NCBI RefSeq assembly: GCF_012911935.1
Contig: NZ_JAAXLA010000016.1
Location: forward strand, 42,868-106,867
Reading direction: 5' to 3'
DNA from: Pseudonocardia acidicola
GTDB taxonomy: Bacteria; Actinomycetota; Actinomycetes; Mycobacteriales; Pseudonocardiaceae
Length of the DNA stretch: 64,000 nt
The notes below the pieces were generated by a model. It saw only the letters and a list, made by a program, of their open reading frames with translations. It did no database searches and had not been told where the DNA came from. The translations under genes and the position numbers were made by a program. Below are positions 16,713-24,700 of the stretch, in pieces. Numbering within the stretch: the stretch's first letter is position 1; each line of letters opens with the position of its first letter.

Positions 16713-16749
16713 TGAACATAGGTTCATTCACAGTGAACGTAGTTTCACT
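16713..16749 (-). promoter_or_regulatory. Two dyad operators upstream of the TetR/bad operon
   Basis: Perfect inverted repeats TGAAC-N4-GTTCA (16713-16726) and AGTGAA-N6-TTCACT (16732-16749) lie back to back. A further GTGAA half-site is at 16691. All share the GTGAA core, so one TetR protein probably covers the whole promoter. Confidence 0.6.
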
Positions 16750-17028
16750 TCGACTGGGGCGTCAAGCGTCGCGTCTGCGGGACGGCCCGCGAGCGCGGTC
16801 GTGCCACGCCACGTCCGGTGACGCTGCGGCCCGGCGGTGCCGGGATCGACGGAGGTGTGGTGCGGCGGATCGCCGGAACGGGGAGTCGTGGGAGCAGCGT
16901 GCGCAGTCAGCCGCACAACCGGCGGTGCTGACCCCTGATGAGAGGGGCCGGGCCGATCAGGCTCGCAGGAGCGGGCCCCGTGGGTCCGGCGGCGCCCCAC
17001 CGGATCCGGGCCGGCAGCGGTCGGCCGT
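16750..17028. other. Intergenic region upstream of the TetR/bad operon
   Basis: 279 bp between the operator dyads and the end of the DUF3040 gene. It is GC-rich with no convincing ORF on either strand. It must hold the distal promoter of the leftward bad operon, but I cannot place clear -35/-10 boxes. Confidence 0.4.
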
Positions 17029-17298
17029 TCAACAGTGGCGCTGGGTCCGCCGGTGCAGCCAGACCCAGCCGCCGACCAGCCCCGGCGTCGACACGAGGAC
17101 GAGCGCCGGGCTGAACAACGTCAGCCCGATCAGCACTCCCAGGGTGCCGAGGACGATCAGGAGGATGGCCGTCGCGGTGGCCCAGCGTGCCGCAGGCGAC
17201 TGCGGCCACCGGCTGAGCCGGTGGGCGAGGTCGGGATCCTCGGAGTTGAGCTGTCGTTCGATTGCTTCGAGCCGGCGCCGATCATCGTGGTTGAGCAT
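17029..17298 (-). CDS. DUF3040 small membrane protein
   Basis: 89 residues from ATG 17298, behind GGGAGGCGCG. The N-terminus LNHDDRRRLEAIERQLNSED is the DUF3040 signature. Two hydrophobic helices follow (~41-60 and ~64-80), ending in a short Arg/His tail. Function unknown; such proteins are common in actinobacteria and often lie in stress loci. It is the third gene leftward after the FGE gene. Confidence 0.75.
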   Translation of the reverse strand: MLNHDDRRRLEAIERQLNSEDPDLAHRLSRWPQSPAARWATATAILLIVLGTLGVLIGLTLFSPALVLVSTPGLVGGWVWLHRRTQRHC

Positions 17299-17443
17299 CG
17301 CGCCTCCCGTGCCGCGAGCTGAAACGGTGGGTACTGCCGTCGTGCGTAGTGCCGGATCGCGGGCAACCGGCGCCGCCGGCTGCCGCGCGGACAACTCTGC
17401 CAGGCAAAACATGATCATCGGCAGGATTCGCCCCGGTTGACAC

Positions 17444-17746
17444 TCATCCGCTCCGTGCCCGCTGCCCCAGGACCCATCCGATGGTGACGGCCCCACCGGC
17501 GAGCGTGGCGAGCAGCAGCAATCGGCGGAACCGGCCCGATGAGCGCCGGGGTTCGATCGCCGCTGCGATGGCCCGGCGCGCTTGATCGAGTTGCGTCGGT
17601 AGCTGCGCGAACTCGTCGCTGGTCTCGGCACCGACTCTCCTGGCCTCCTCTCCGACGGTCCTGGCGACGTCTTCCAGTGCCTCGACCGCATCTTCGATGC
17701 TCGACGTGACCCGCTTGCGGGCCCGCTGCAGCGTCGTCCTGGTCAT
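17444..17746 (-). CDS. Small C-terminally anchored membrane protein
   Basis: 100 residues. The N-terminal two thirds is a long amphipathic, probably coiled-coil helix (SSIEDAVEALEDVARTVGEEA). A C-terminal membrane segment (~74-93, LLLLATLAGGAVTIGWVLG) is preceded by Arg residues, so the helical part should face the cytosol. Its start overlaps the end of the FGE gene by 4 bp, so the two are coupled. No named family recognised. Confidence 0.65.
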   Translation of the reverse strand: MTRTTLQRARKRVTSSIEDAVEALEDVARTVGEEARRVGAETSDEFAQLPTQLDQARRAIAAAIEPRRSSGRFRRLLLLATLAGGAVTIGWVLGQRARSG

Positions 17747-18645
17747 TGGTGATCCCTTTCATCGAGGGCGACACGAAATCCGGTGTTGCCGGTGGAACTG
17801 TCCGGTTCGCTGGCGTTGCGGGCGTCGACCCGGTAGCGGTCGCAGTAGGAGGCGTGGCACAGGTAGGAACCGCCCCGGATGACGCGGTACGCGCCATGGG
17901 GCCCTCCGGTGGGATTCCTCGCCGGGCTGCGGGCGTAGTAGCCCGGGTCGAACCAGTCGGCGCACCATTCCCAGACGTTCCCGGTGACGTTGTGCAGGCC
18001 GTAGCCGTTCGGCGGGAAGGCGTGCACCGGGGCGGTTCCGGCGAAACCGTCGGCGCAGGTGTTGTGCCCGGGAAAACGGCCCTGGAAGACGTTCATGCGA
18101 TGGCGTCCGCCCGGTTCGAGATCGCTGCCCCACGGAAAGGGTTGCCGGGCCAGGCCGCCACGGGCGGCGAACTCCCATTCGGCCTCGGTCGGGAGCCGGG
18201 TTCGGCTCCAGGTGCAGAAGGCCATTGCGTCGTTCCACGACACGTGGACGACCGGGTGGTCGGCACGACCGGCCAGGTCGGACTGCGGGCCTTCGGGGTG
18301 GTTCCAGGCGGCGCCGTGGACCTGCCGCCACCACGGCGCGCCCGCGACCGCCCGGGTCGGCGGGAAGTCATCGGGCAGCAGGCCGCCGAAGACGAACGAC
18401 CAGCCGTACCGCTCGGCGTCGGTCACGTGGCCGGTGGCGGTGACGAAGGCGGCGAACCGGCCGTTGCTGACCGCGTGGGGGTCGAGGCGGAACGGGTCGA
18501 TCCACACCCGGTGCGCCGGGCGGTCCCCGTCGCGCCGATCGTTGCCCATCACGAAGTCGTCCCCGGGAATCTGCACCACCCGGCAGGTGGCATCCGCAGC
18601 GCCGGCCCGCGCCGGAGGCGGAGGCGGAATCACGGGCTCGGGCAT
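17743..18645 (-). CDS. Formylglycine-generating enzyme (FGE/SUMF1 family)
   Basis: 300 residues from ATG 18645. The whole length is the FGE-sulfatase fold. The copper-binding, oxygen-activating cysteines lie in RGGSYLCHASYCDRYR (Cys ~263 and ~268), and NVTGNVWEWCADWF and SSTGNTGFR are the usual end motifs, so it looks catalytically complete. FGE oxidises the Cys of a CxPxR motif in type I sulfatases to formylglycine. No sulfatase gene is in the window. It is coupled with a small membrane protein and followed by DUF3040. Confidence 0.9.
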   Translation of the reverse strand: MPEPVIPPPPPARAGAADATCRVVQIPGDDFVMGNDRRDGDRPAHRVWIDPFRLDPHAVSNGRFAAFVTATGHVTDAERYGWSFVFGGLLPDDFPPTRAVAGAPWWRQVHGAAWNHPEGPQSDLAGRADHPVVHVSWNDAMAFCTWSRTRLPTEAEWEFAARGGLARQPFPWGSDLEPGGRHRMNVFQGRFPGHNTCADGFAGTAPVHAFPPNGYGLHNVTGNVWEWCADWFDPGYYARSPARNPTGGPHGAYRVIRGGSYLCHASYCDRYRVDARNASEPDSSTGNTGFRVALDERDHQ

Positions 18646-19080
18646 GCGGCCACTCCAGTACCGTCGGCGCACTCCTCGGCGATGACGCTAGGAACGCTGT
18701 GCGCCGACGGCGTCACCCGGACCGGATGAAGCCGGTGCGCTCGCACGTGTTGCGCACGGCCGGACGCCCGCCGGCGGGCCACCGGCGGGCGGCACAGCAC
18801 CGGCAGGCCGAGCGGCGTGCCGGGCGGCCCCACGACCCGCCGACTCCCGCGGCGTCACCTGGGCGGACCGTTTCGGAACCGGTTGGGCGGTCTTCTCGAC
18901 CTGCCGGGCCAAAGCGGCTGGATGGGCCTGGTGCGGGGAGGCCGATCGAGCCGCGAGTTCGGGGTGACCTGGCGAGGTGAGGGATCGGGAAAATTTGGTT
19001 CCTGGGGGTCGGCATTGCGCTGCAGGGCGGGTGGAACCTCGGCGCCGGCGCAACCACCGTCGCTTGGAAGGAATGGTGAG
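18646..19080. other. 435-bp intergenic region with a GC hairpin
   Basis: No supportable gene. A perfect 10-bp stem lies at 18765-18774/18782-18791. The region should hold the promoter of the leftward FGE operon near 18650-18700 and of the rightward small gene at 19081. Confidence 0.4.
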
Positions 19081-19335
19081 ATGAGCCGATTGAGCACGCC
19101 ATACCCCGACATTGATCCGCTCACCACTGTCGTCGGGCGCCGCGGCACACCGTACCCGTGCCCGGACATCCCCGCGGTGGACCACCACATCGCCGGGTTG
19201 TACAAGCGGATCGAGCATGCCGCGCCGTGGTTCCCGGACATCGTCCGGGAACTGTGGGCTGAGATCGATCTGCTGCTCGATCGTCGGATATGGCTGGAAA
19301 TGGATCACTCGGCGATCGGCGACGCCGCCGCCTGA
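19081..19335 (+). CDS. Small hypothetical protein
   Basis: 84 residues, ATG 19081 behind GAAGGAA. The first third is Pro/Tyr-rich (STPYPDIDPL, GTPYPCPDIPAV, a short internal echo). The rest is a helical segment with many Trp, Glu and Asp. No signal peptide or membrane helix. Family not recognised. The good ribosome binding site and codon bias support a real gene. Confidence 0.5.
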   Translation: MSRLSTPYPDIDPLTTVVGRRGTPYPCPDIPAVDHHIAGLYKRIEHAAPWFPDIVRELWAEIDLLLDRRIWLEMDHSAIGDAAA

Positions 19336-19476
19336 GGGCGGTAGATGATCCGGCGGCCGTCCGGTTCGCCGGGCAGGACAGGCCATATCGCCGAAATCGT
19401 CGGAAAATCGAGGCCCGCGGGAATTCTGGCGGTGCCGGGATGGGCAGAACTCGTCGACGTGCGGAAGGAGGACATG

Positions 19477-19794
19477 ATGGAGACCAGCGCAGACCCCGGG
19501 ATCTCGGCGCCGGCTTCGCGCCCGGGGTATGCCGACGGCGGGGTGGCGCCCGCGGTCCCGACGATGCTCACCTCGCTGAGCCACCGGGACCTCGCCGTCC
19601 TGCGAGCCGTCGCCGCCGGCCGGTGCGAGATGTCCGGGGCGTGCGGCGGGTCGCTGACCATCGACGGTCTGTGCTGCTGCGATCAGTTCGTCGGCCCGCG
19701 GCTGGCGAGCGCCGGCCTGATCGCCGCCGGCGGGTCCCAGCCCGGGCCGGCGCGGCTCACCGCATCCGGTCGGGAGCTGCTCGCGGCCGCGTGA
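19477..19794 (+). CDS. Small Cys-rich hypothetical protein
   Basis: 105 residues. ATG 19477 is favoured over 19474 because of AAGGAGG at 19465-19471. The first ~30 residues are disordered. Residues ~35-75 hold a helix ([19 protein letters not shown]) and the Cys cluster C-x5-C ... CCC, suggesting a small metal site or disulfides. The end is winged-helix-like (ARLTASGRELLAA). Possibly a small DNA-binding protein; unproven. Confidence 0.5.
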   Translation: METSADPGISAPASRPGYADGGVAPAVPTMLTSLSHRDLAVLRAVAAGRCEMSGACGGSLTIDGLCCCDQFVGPRLASAGLIAAGGSQPGPARLTASGRELLAAA

Positions 19795-20041
19795 TCCCCG
19801 CGAGCAGCTCCCGCACGCGGTGCGGGCCGTCGGCGGCGAGTGCCCGTGCGGCAAGACCGGCCGCAGCGGCCCCGTGCCCGCGCCCGACGGCCGTGATCGC
19901 CTCGTCGAGCGGGCGCCGGGCGTCGAAAAGCTCGTCGAGCGTGCTCACCATGGGGAACATCAGGCTCACCGGCGTGCCGTGTGCGGCCCGCACGATCGCC
20001 TGCAGCGAGCATCCCGGTCTCACCGTGGCCGCTCCGCCGAC

Positions 20042-20462
20042 GGCGGATACCTGCGGGAGCAGGGGCTGAGCGCCACCCAGGACCTGCTCACCCGCGACGC
20101 CGGCATCCAGGCGATCCGGGGGGAGAACGAGGACATGGCCCTCGGTGCCTCGCAGGCCCTGGGCGCCCGTGGCATCGAGCAGTGGGACGGCGGTTCCGGG
20201 GTCGTCGTGGTCGGCGCCGACGGGCTGGTCCCGGGCATGCAGGCCGTCCGCTCCGGGCTCGCTGACCGCGAGCATCGACGTGAGTAGCGTCGACCAGGCC
20301 ATCACGTTCGTCGACACCGTGTTCCACAACGCCGTCCTCGGCTCGACGGTCGGCAAGATCGTCGACGTGCCGACCCGTGTGGTCGACGAGACCGACGAGA
20401 CCGACGCGGACTACGCCGAGGCCTACCTGCAGTGGGCGCCGGCAAAGACCCGCAAGTACTGA
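20042..20462 (+). pseudogene. Decayed sugar ABC transporter substrate-binding protein
   Basis: In one frame (20042-~20255) the text reads LSATQDLLTRDAGIQAIRG, then ENEDMALGASQAL, then VVVVGADGLVPGMQAVRSG. In the next frame (~20256-20462) it continues LTASIDVSSVDQAITFVDTV and ends WAPAKTRKY. Together these are the C-terminal half of a ribose-binding-type periplasmic protein. The N-terminal half and signal peptide are gone and a frameshift splits the rest. It sits directly before the sugar-acid operon, so it is probably the relic of the operon's lost uptake system. Confidence 0.75.
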
Positions 20463-20526
20463 CGACGCACGATCCGTGACCACCACCGAGCGCCCGGCAG
20501 CGAACAGGACGGCCGGCTCCGGGGTC

Positions 20527-20567
20527 TTGACACCACCACCCTAACGAGAGTTAGTGTTCAGACCACC
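20527..20567 (+). promoter_or_regulatory. Promoter and GntR-type operator of the sugar-acid operon
   Basis: A -35 TTGACA (20527-20532) and -10 TAGTGT (20552-20557) enclose a perfect CTAAC-GAGA-GTTAG dyad. The -10 overlaps the pseudo-palindrome TGTTCAGACCA (20555-20565), of form TGKTC-N-GAMCA. The 16 bases 20552-20567 are identical to 28415-28430 in front of the GntR gene. Confidence 0.7.
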
Positions 20568-20699
20568 AGATCACCTGGCAACCCGCTCAGCAGGACGAGG
20601 TACGGATCGGGCTGCGAATTCCGGCGGATCTGAGAACTGCGCATCGACATGCACGACGGCCCCGGGAAAGGGCCGCCCGCATCACGCAAAGGAGCAGCG

Positions 20700-21401
20700 A
20701 TGTCCTCGCTCGACTACACCTACCAGCACATCGACGACCACATCGACCGCTCGAAGTGGGTCGCGCCGACGATCGACCCCGAGAAGACGATGCTGCTGGT
20801 CCTGGACATGCAGAAGGCATGTGCGGAGCCGGGCGGCGCGATGTACATCCCGAGCGCCGGTGGCGCTCCGGAGGGCAAGGACGTCGTTCAGCCCGTGGTG
20901 AACGTGCTGGAGGCCTGCCGGGCGAAGGGCATCCCGGTGGTGTGGTCGCTGTGGGGTCTGCGCGGCGACGGCAAGGACGCCGGGTGGGCCGACAAGAAGT
21001 GGGGCCTGGAGGGCGCGCTGGAGACCTTCCCCGGTAGCTGGGGCAACGGCGGTGACGAGCTGGTCGACGAGCTCAAGCCGCTGCCCGACGAGCCGGTCAT
21101 GCGCAAGCACCGCTTCAGCTCGTTCTACGGCACCCCGCTCGCCGAGTACATGCGCCGGGCCGGCTGCGACACCCTCGTCGTCGCGGGCCTGTCCACCGGC
21201 AACTGCCAGATCGCCACCGCCATCGACGGCAACAACCAGGACTTCAAGATCATCGTCCTCGCCGACACCACCGCGGCGATCCCGTCCGGCAAGGACGACC
21301 CGCTGGGCTACGGCCAGCACTGGGAGGCCCTGCGCAACATCCAGGCCAACCACGGTGACGTACGCACCAGCATCGAGTTCCTCCAGATGATCGACGCCTG
21401 A
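20700..21401 (+). CDS. Cysteine hydrolase (isochorismatase superfamily)
   Basis: 233 residues, ATG 20700 behind AAAGGAGC. Catalytic residues are Asp in LLVLDMQKA, Lys in VMRKHRFSSFYGT, and Cys in GLSTGNCQIATA. The fold is that of nicotinamidases and N-carbamoylsarcosine amidases; the substrate could be an amide of a sugar acid or unrelated. It is the first gene of the operon controlled from 20527-20567. A GC hairpin (21411-21438) follows, so it may be expressed above the later genes. Confidence 0.8.
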   Translation: MSSLDYTYQHIDDHIDRSKWVAPTIDPEKTMLLVLDMQKACAEPGGAMYIPSAGGAPEGKDVVQPVVNVLEACRAKGIPVVWSLWGLRGDGKDAGWADKKWGLEGALETFPGSWGNGGDELVDELKPLPDEPVMRKHRFSSFYGTPLAEYMRRAGCDTLVVAGLSTGNCQIATAIDGNNQDFKIIVLADTTAAIPSGKDDPLGYGQHWEALRNIQANHGDVRTSIEFLQMIDA

Positions 21402-21410
21402 GCCGCTCTG

Positions 21411-21438
21411 CGGGGCCCGGCTCGGGGGCGGGGCCCCG
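21411..21438 (+). terminator. GC hairpin after the cysteine hydrolase gene
   Basis: 8-bp perfect stem (21411-21418/21431-21438), 12-nt loop. It lies inside the operon and could act as a partial terminator or processing site. Confidence 0.45.
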
Positions 21439-21497
21439 GGGCGGCCACCGCGCAGTCACCTCCGACCCCTGCAAGCACCGACAACGAAGGACGTGAG

Positions 21498-22022
21498 ATG
21501 TCGCTTTCCGGTAAGCGCGTTGCCCTGCTCATCGAGGACGAGTACCAGATCCTCGAGGGCTGGTACCCCTACCTGCGCCTGCAGGAGGCCGGTGCCGACG
21601 TCAAGGTCATCGGCAGCGGCACCAAGGACAGCTACGACAGCAAGGAGCACTACCCGATGGCGGCGGACGCCGCCGCGTCCGAGGTGTCGGCGAGCGACTT
21701 CGACGCCGTGGTCATCCCCGGCGGGTTCGCGCCGGACAACATGCGTCTGCACCCGGAGATGATCGACCTGGTCAAGGCCGCCTACGAGTCCGGCAAGCTG
21801 GTCGCCGCGATCTGCCACGGCGGCTGGATGCTCGCCTCCGCCGGCGCCACCAAGGGCCGCAAGATCACCGGCTACCTGCCGATCAAGACCGACGTCGAGA
21901 ACGCCGGCGGCACCTGGGTCGACGAGCCGGTGGTCGAGGACGGCAACGTCATCACCTCCCGCACGCCGGTCGACCTGCCCGATTTCGGCCGGGCGATCGT
22001 CGACTACCTCGAGCGCGCCTGA
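21498..22022 (+). CDS. DJ-1/PfpI family protein
   Basis: 174 residues. The nucleophile elbow AICHGGWML places Cys at residue 106, with the usual acidic residue in LIEDEYQILEGW near the N-terminus. VVIPGGFAPDNMR and SRTPVDLPDFGRAIVDYL are typical PfpI text. These proteins act as glyoxalase III/deglycases or intracellular proteases. In a sugar oxidation operon, removal of reactive carbonyls is a plausible job (inference). Confidence 0.85.
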   Translation: MSLSGKRVALLIEDEYQILEGWYPYLRLQEAGADVKVIGSGTKDSYDSKEHYPMAADAAASEVSASDFDAVVIPGGFAPDNMRLHPEMIDLVKAAYESGKLVAAICHGGWMLASAGATKGRKITGYLPIKTDVENAGGTWVDEPVVEDGNVITSRTPVDLPDFGRAIVDYLERA

Positions 22023-22060
22023 TCCACCCGGTGGACGGCGTCCCACAAAGGAGAGGGATT

Positions 22061-22666
22061 GTGACGGATCTGAGCGTGACACCCCGTGATGCCAAGCCAC
22101 CGATCGGTGGCTGGCTGCCGGGGATCCGGCTGAGTGAGGTGCAGACCGCGGTGCTGAACGCCGCGGCGGACGAGCTCATCCCGGGCGGCGACGGTTTCCC
22201 GGCGCCCGACGAGGTCGACGTGATCTCGTTCATCGCCCGGTACGTGACGCCGTCGGGGCTGGAGCCGAAGTGGTTCCCGTTCCTCGGGGAGGACGATGTC
22301 CGAGCCCGGCTCGACGGGCTGGGACAGGAGTTCGCCGACGCCACCTCGGCGCAGCGCGTGACGGTCCTGGAAGGACTGGAACGCGATGAGCCGGAGTTCT
22401 TCACGCGCCTGCGGGACGTCGTCTACCACGCGTACTACTCCCGGCCCGAGGTCATCCGGGCGATCAACCGCTTGCCCGCGGGCCGGGACTACCGCAACAG
22501 CCCCCAGCCTTACGGCTACTCCGACGTCATGGACGACTGGGACGACGAGCTGCTCAGCCGGGTGCGCGGCACCTACGTCCGGACCGAGGACGTACGGCGG
22601 GTCGAGATCCCCGCCGACCTTCCGATGTGTTCGGCACGGCAAGCCCGGGAAGCAGGGAAGAACTGA
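22061..22666 (+). CDS. Gluconate 2-dehydrogenase subunit 3-like protein
   Basis: 201 residues from GTG 22061, behind GGAGAGGG. The segment LSEVQTAVLNAAADELIPGG is the start of the gluconate 2-dehydrogenase gamma-subunit family. There is no obvious Tat or Sec signal, unlike Gram-negative versions. The stop overlaps the start of the GMC dehydrogenase (TGATG), its expected partner, so the two form a cytosolic or loosely membrane-bound flavoprotein complex. Confidence 0.8.
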   Translation: MTDLSVTPRDAKPPIGGWLPGIRLSEVQTAVLNAAADELIPGGDGFPAPDEVDVISFIARYVTPSGLEPKWFPFLGEDDVRARLDGLGQEFADATSAQRVTVLEGLERDEPEFFTRLRDVVYHAYYSRPEVIRAINRLPAGRDYRNSPQPYGYSDVMDDWDDELLSRVRGTYVRTEDVRRVEIPADLPMCSARQAREAGKN

Positions 22667-24327
22667 TGGCGGCGTACACGGAGACCGACGTCCTGGTGAT
22701 CGGGGCCGGCGCGGGCGGCGGAGCGGTGAGCAAGCGGCTCAGCGACGCCGGGATCAAGGTCGTCTGCCTCGAGCAGGGTGACTGGGTCCACGCGATGGAC
22801 CACCCGCACATGTACGACGGCTGGGAGCTCGAGCGCAAGCGCAGCTGGTCGTTCGAGCCCAACGTCCGGCAGTTCCCCGAGGACTACCCGGTCACCGGCA
22901 ACACCACCCCGTACACCTTCACCGGGGTCGGCGGCTCCACCCTGCACTACGCGGCGGCCTGGCCCCGGTTCAAGCCGGTCGACTTCCGCAAGGGCACCGA
23001 ACACGGCGTCGAGGGCACCATCGACTGGCCCATCTCCTACGAGGAGCTCGAGCCGTTCTACGCCATCAACGACGCGGAGATCGGCGTCGCCCGCCGGACC
23101 GGTGACCCCGGCAACCCGGCGCGCCCCGAGGGCTGGGGCCCGGCCAGCCGCGGCGGCAAGGTCGGCCACAAGATGGGCTCGGGCTTCGACAAGCTCGGCT
23201 GGCACTGGTGGCCCGCGGACAACGCGATCCTCACCCGCACCAAGGACGCCCGGCTCGCGTGCAACGACTGCGGCTTCTGCCTCGCGGGCTGTCCCCGGCA
23301 CTCGATCGCCTCGACCGACGTGTCGTACTGGCCTGCGGCCCTGCGCAACGGCGTCGACCTGCGGGTGAACGCCCGGGTCGAGCAGATCAACGCGAAGAAC
23401 GGCCGGGCCACCGGTGCCACCTACATCGACCGGGTCACCGGGCAGCGCCACGAGGTGCGGGCCGGGATCGTCGTGGTCGCCGCGAACTCCATCGGCACGC
23501 CCCGGCTGCTGTTGATGTCGGCCCAGAAGGGCCACCCGGACGGGCTGGCCAACTCCAACGGCCTGGTCGGCACGCACCTGATGTTCCACAGCTGGTCCTT
23601 CGTGGACTTCTGGTTCGACGAGCCGCTCGAGGGCTTCAAGGGCCCGGAGCCCGCGGTGCTCTACAGCCAGGAGTTCTACGACACCGACCCGTCCCGCGGC
23701 TTCGTCAACGGCTTCTCCCTGCAGGTCGGTACCTCCCTGGGCGCTGCCACCAGCGCGCTCGGGACCAACACCGGCAACACGGCGCCCTGGGGCGCCGGGC
23801 ACCGCGCGTTCTTCAACAACCACTTCGGACGGCACGCGCTGATCTACGTCCAGGGCGAGGACCTGCCGGTACGCACCAACCGGGTCACCCTCGACCCCGA
23901 GGTGAAGGACTCGAGCGGGCTGCCCGCACCGCACGTCCACTACGAGCTGCACGAGAACGACCGCCGGCTCGTCGAGTGGGGACGCGACCGCGCCCAGGAG
24001 GCCGCGGCGGCGGCCGGCGGCGTCATCGACACCGCCAGCACCGGCATCGGCGGCATCGACGGGCCGCCCCCCGGCTGGCACATCATGGGCACCTGCCGAA
24101 TGGGCAACACGCCCGAGGACTCGGTCACCAACAAGTGGAACCAGACCTGGGACGTGCCCAACCTGTTCATCACCGACGCGAGCTCGCTCACCACGGGCGC
24201 CGCGGTCAACCCCACCAGCACGCTGCAGGCCGTCGCGGTCCGGGCCGCCGAGTACATCAAGCGCCGCCACCGCGACATCACGTCGCAGGCCAAGACCCCC
24301 GGCAACGCCGACGCCCCCGGCCTGTAA
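22666..24327 (+). CDS. GMC-family FAD-dependent sugar/aldonate dehydrogenase
   Basis: 553 residues, ATG 22666. The dinucleotide motif GAGAGGGAVSKRL is at 12-24, and GMC text follows (GGSTLHYAAAWPRF, AANSIGTPRLLLMS). A four-Cys motif C199-x2-C202-x2-C205-x3-C209 is typical of gluconate/2-ketogluconate dehydrogenase-type GMC proteins. The C-terminal active-site region reads MGTCRMGNTPEDSV and ends AAVNPTSTLQAVAVRAAEY. It likely oxidises a sugar to a lactone, feeding the lactonase and dehydratase downstream. A strong terminator follows. Confidence 0.85.
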   Translation: MAAYTETDVLVIGAGAGGGAVSKRLSDAGIKVVCLEQGDWVHAMDHPHMYDGWELERKRSWSFEPNVRQFPEDYPVTGNTTPYTFTGVGGSTLHYAAAWPRFKPVDFRKGTEHGVEGTIDWPISYEELEPFYAINDAEIGVARRTGDPGNPARPEGWGPASRGGKVGHKMGSGFDKLGWHWWPADNAILTRTKDARLACNDCGFCLAGCPRHSIASTDVSYWPAALRNGVDLRVNARVEQINAKNGRATGATYIDRVTGQRHEVRAGIVVVAANSIGTPRLLLMSAQKGHPDGLANSNGLVGTHLMFHSWSFVDFWFDEPLEGFKGPEPAVLYSQEFYDTDPSRGFVNGFSLQVGTSLGAATSALGTNTGNTAPWGAGHRAFFNNHFGRHALIYVQGEDLPVRTNRVTLDPEVKDSSGLPAPHVHYELHENDRRLVEWGRDRAQEAAAAAGGVIDTASTGIGGIDGPPPGWHIMGTCRMGNTPEDSVTNKWNQTWDVPNLFITDASSLTTGAAVNPTSTLQAVAVRAAEYIKRRHRDITSQAKTPGNADAPGL

Positions 24328-24350
24328 CCGCGTTCGCCCCCCATCCGCAC

Positions 24351-24384
24351 TGCCCGCCCGAGGGCGCTCTCCCTCGGGCGGGCA
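24351..24384 (+). terminator. Strong hairpin between dehydrogenase and dehydratase genes
   Basis: Perfect 14-bp stem (24351-24364/24371-24384) with a 6-nt loop, between the GMC gene and the 24431 gene. It divides the operon into an oxidation half and a breakdown half. Confidence 0.75.
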
Positions 24385-24430
24385 CGTCATCGCGCGTCGG
24401 CACCGCTGCCGATGTGGAGAGGAGAGCATC

Positions 24431-24700
24431 GTGCGTCACTCCCAGAAGCCCGACCAGGCCGACGCGATCGTCGTCGGCTTCGACCGCGGCCCGTGGCTGT
24501 CGGCCGAGGACCACTACTCCGGCGACGAGCTCACGTTCGTCAACCGCAACTACCCCGACTCCGACGAGCCGTTGTTCTTCACCGAGCACGAGTGGAACAC
24601 GATCGAGGCGGCCGCGGCCCGCAGCATCCCCACGACCGAGTACTTCGTCGGCGAATACGACTGGAACGAGCTCGTCCCGCACCTCGGCAAGGCCGGCTGA
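24431..24700 (+). CDS. Small conserved-looking protein in sugar-acid operon
   Basis: 89 residues from GTG 24431, behind GGAGAGGAGAG. Highly acidic with many aromatics (AIVVGFDRGPWLSAEDHYSG, EYDWNELVPHL). No Cys, signal or membrane helix. Its stop overlaps the start of the dehydratase (TGATG), so the products are made together and may interact. I do not recognise the family. Confidence 0.65.
   Translation: MRHSQKPDQADAIVVGFDRGPWLSAEDHYSGDELTFVNRNYPDSDEPLFFTEHEWNTIEAAAARSIPTTEYFVGEYDWNELVPHLGKAG

Noticed and set aside
19879..20014. Minus-strand text LMFPMVSTLDELFDARRPLD resembling PTS enzyme I
   Set aside because: Only ~40 residues match and flanks do not; could be a tiny relic or chance. Not strong enough to annotate.
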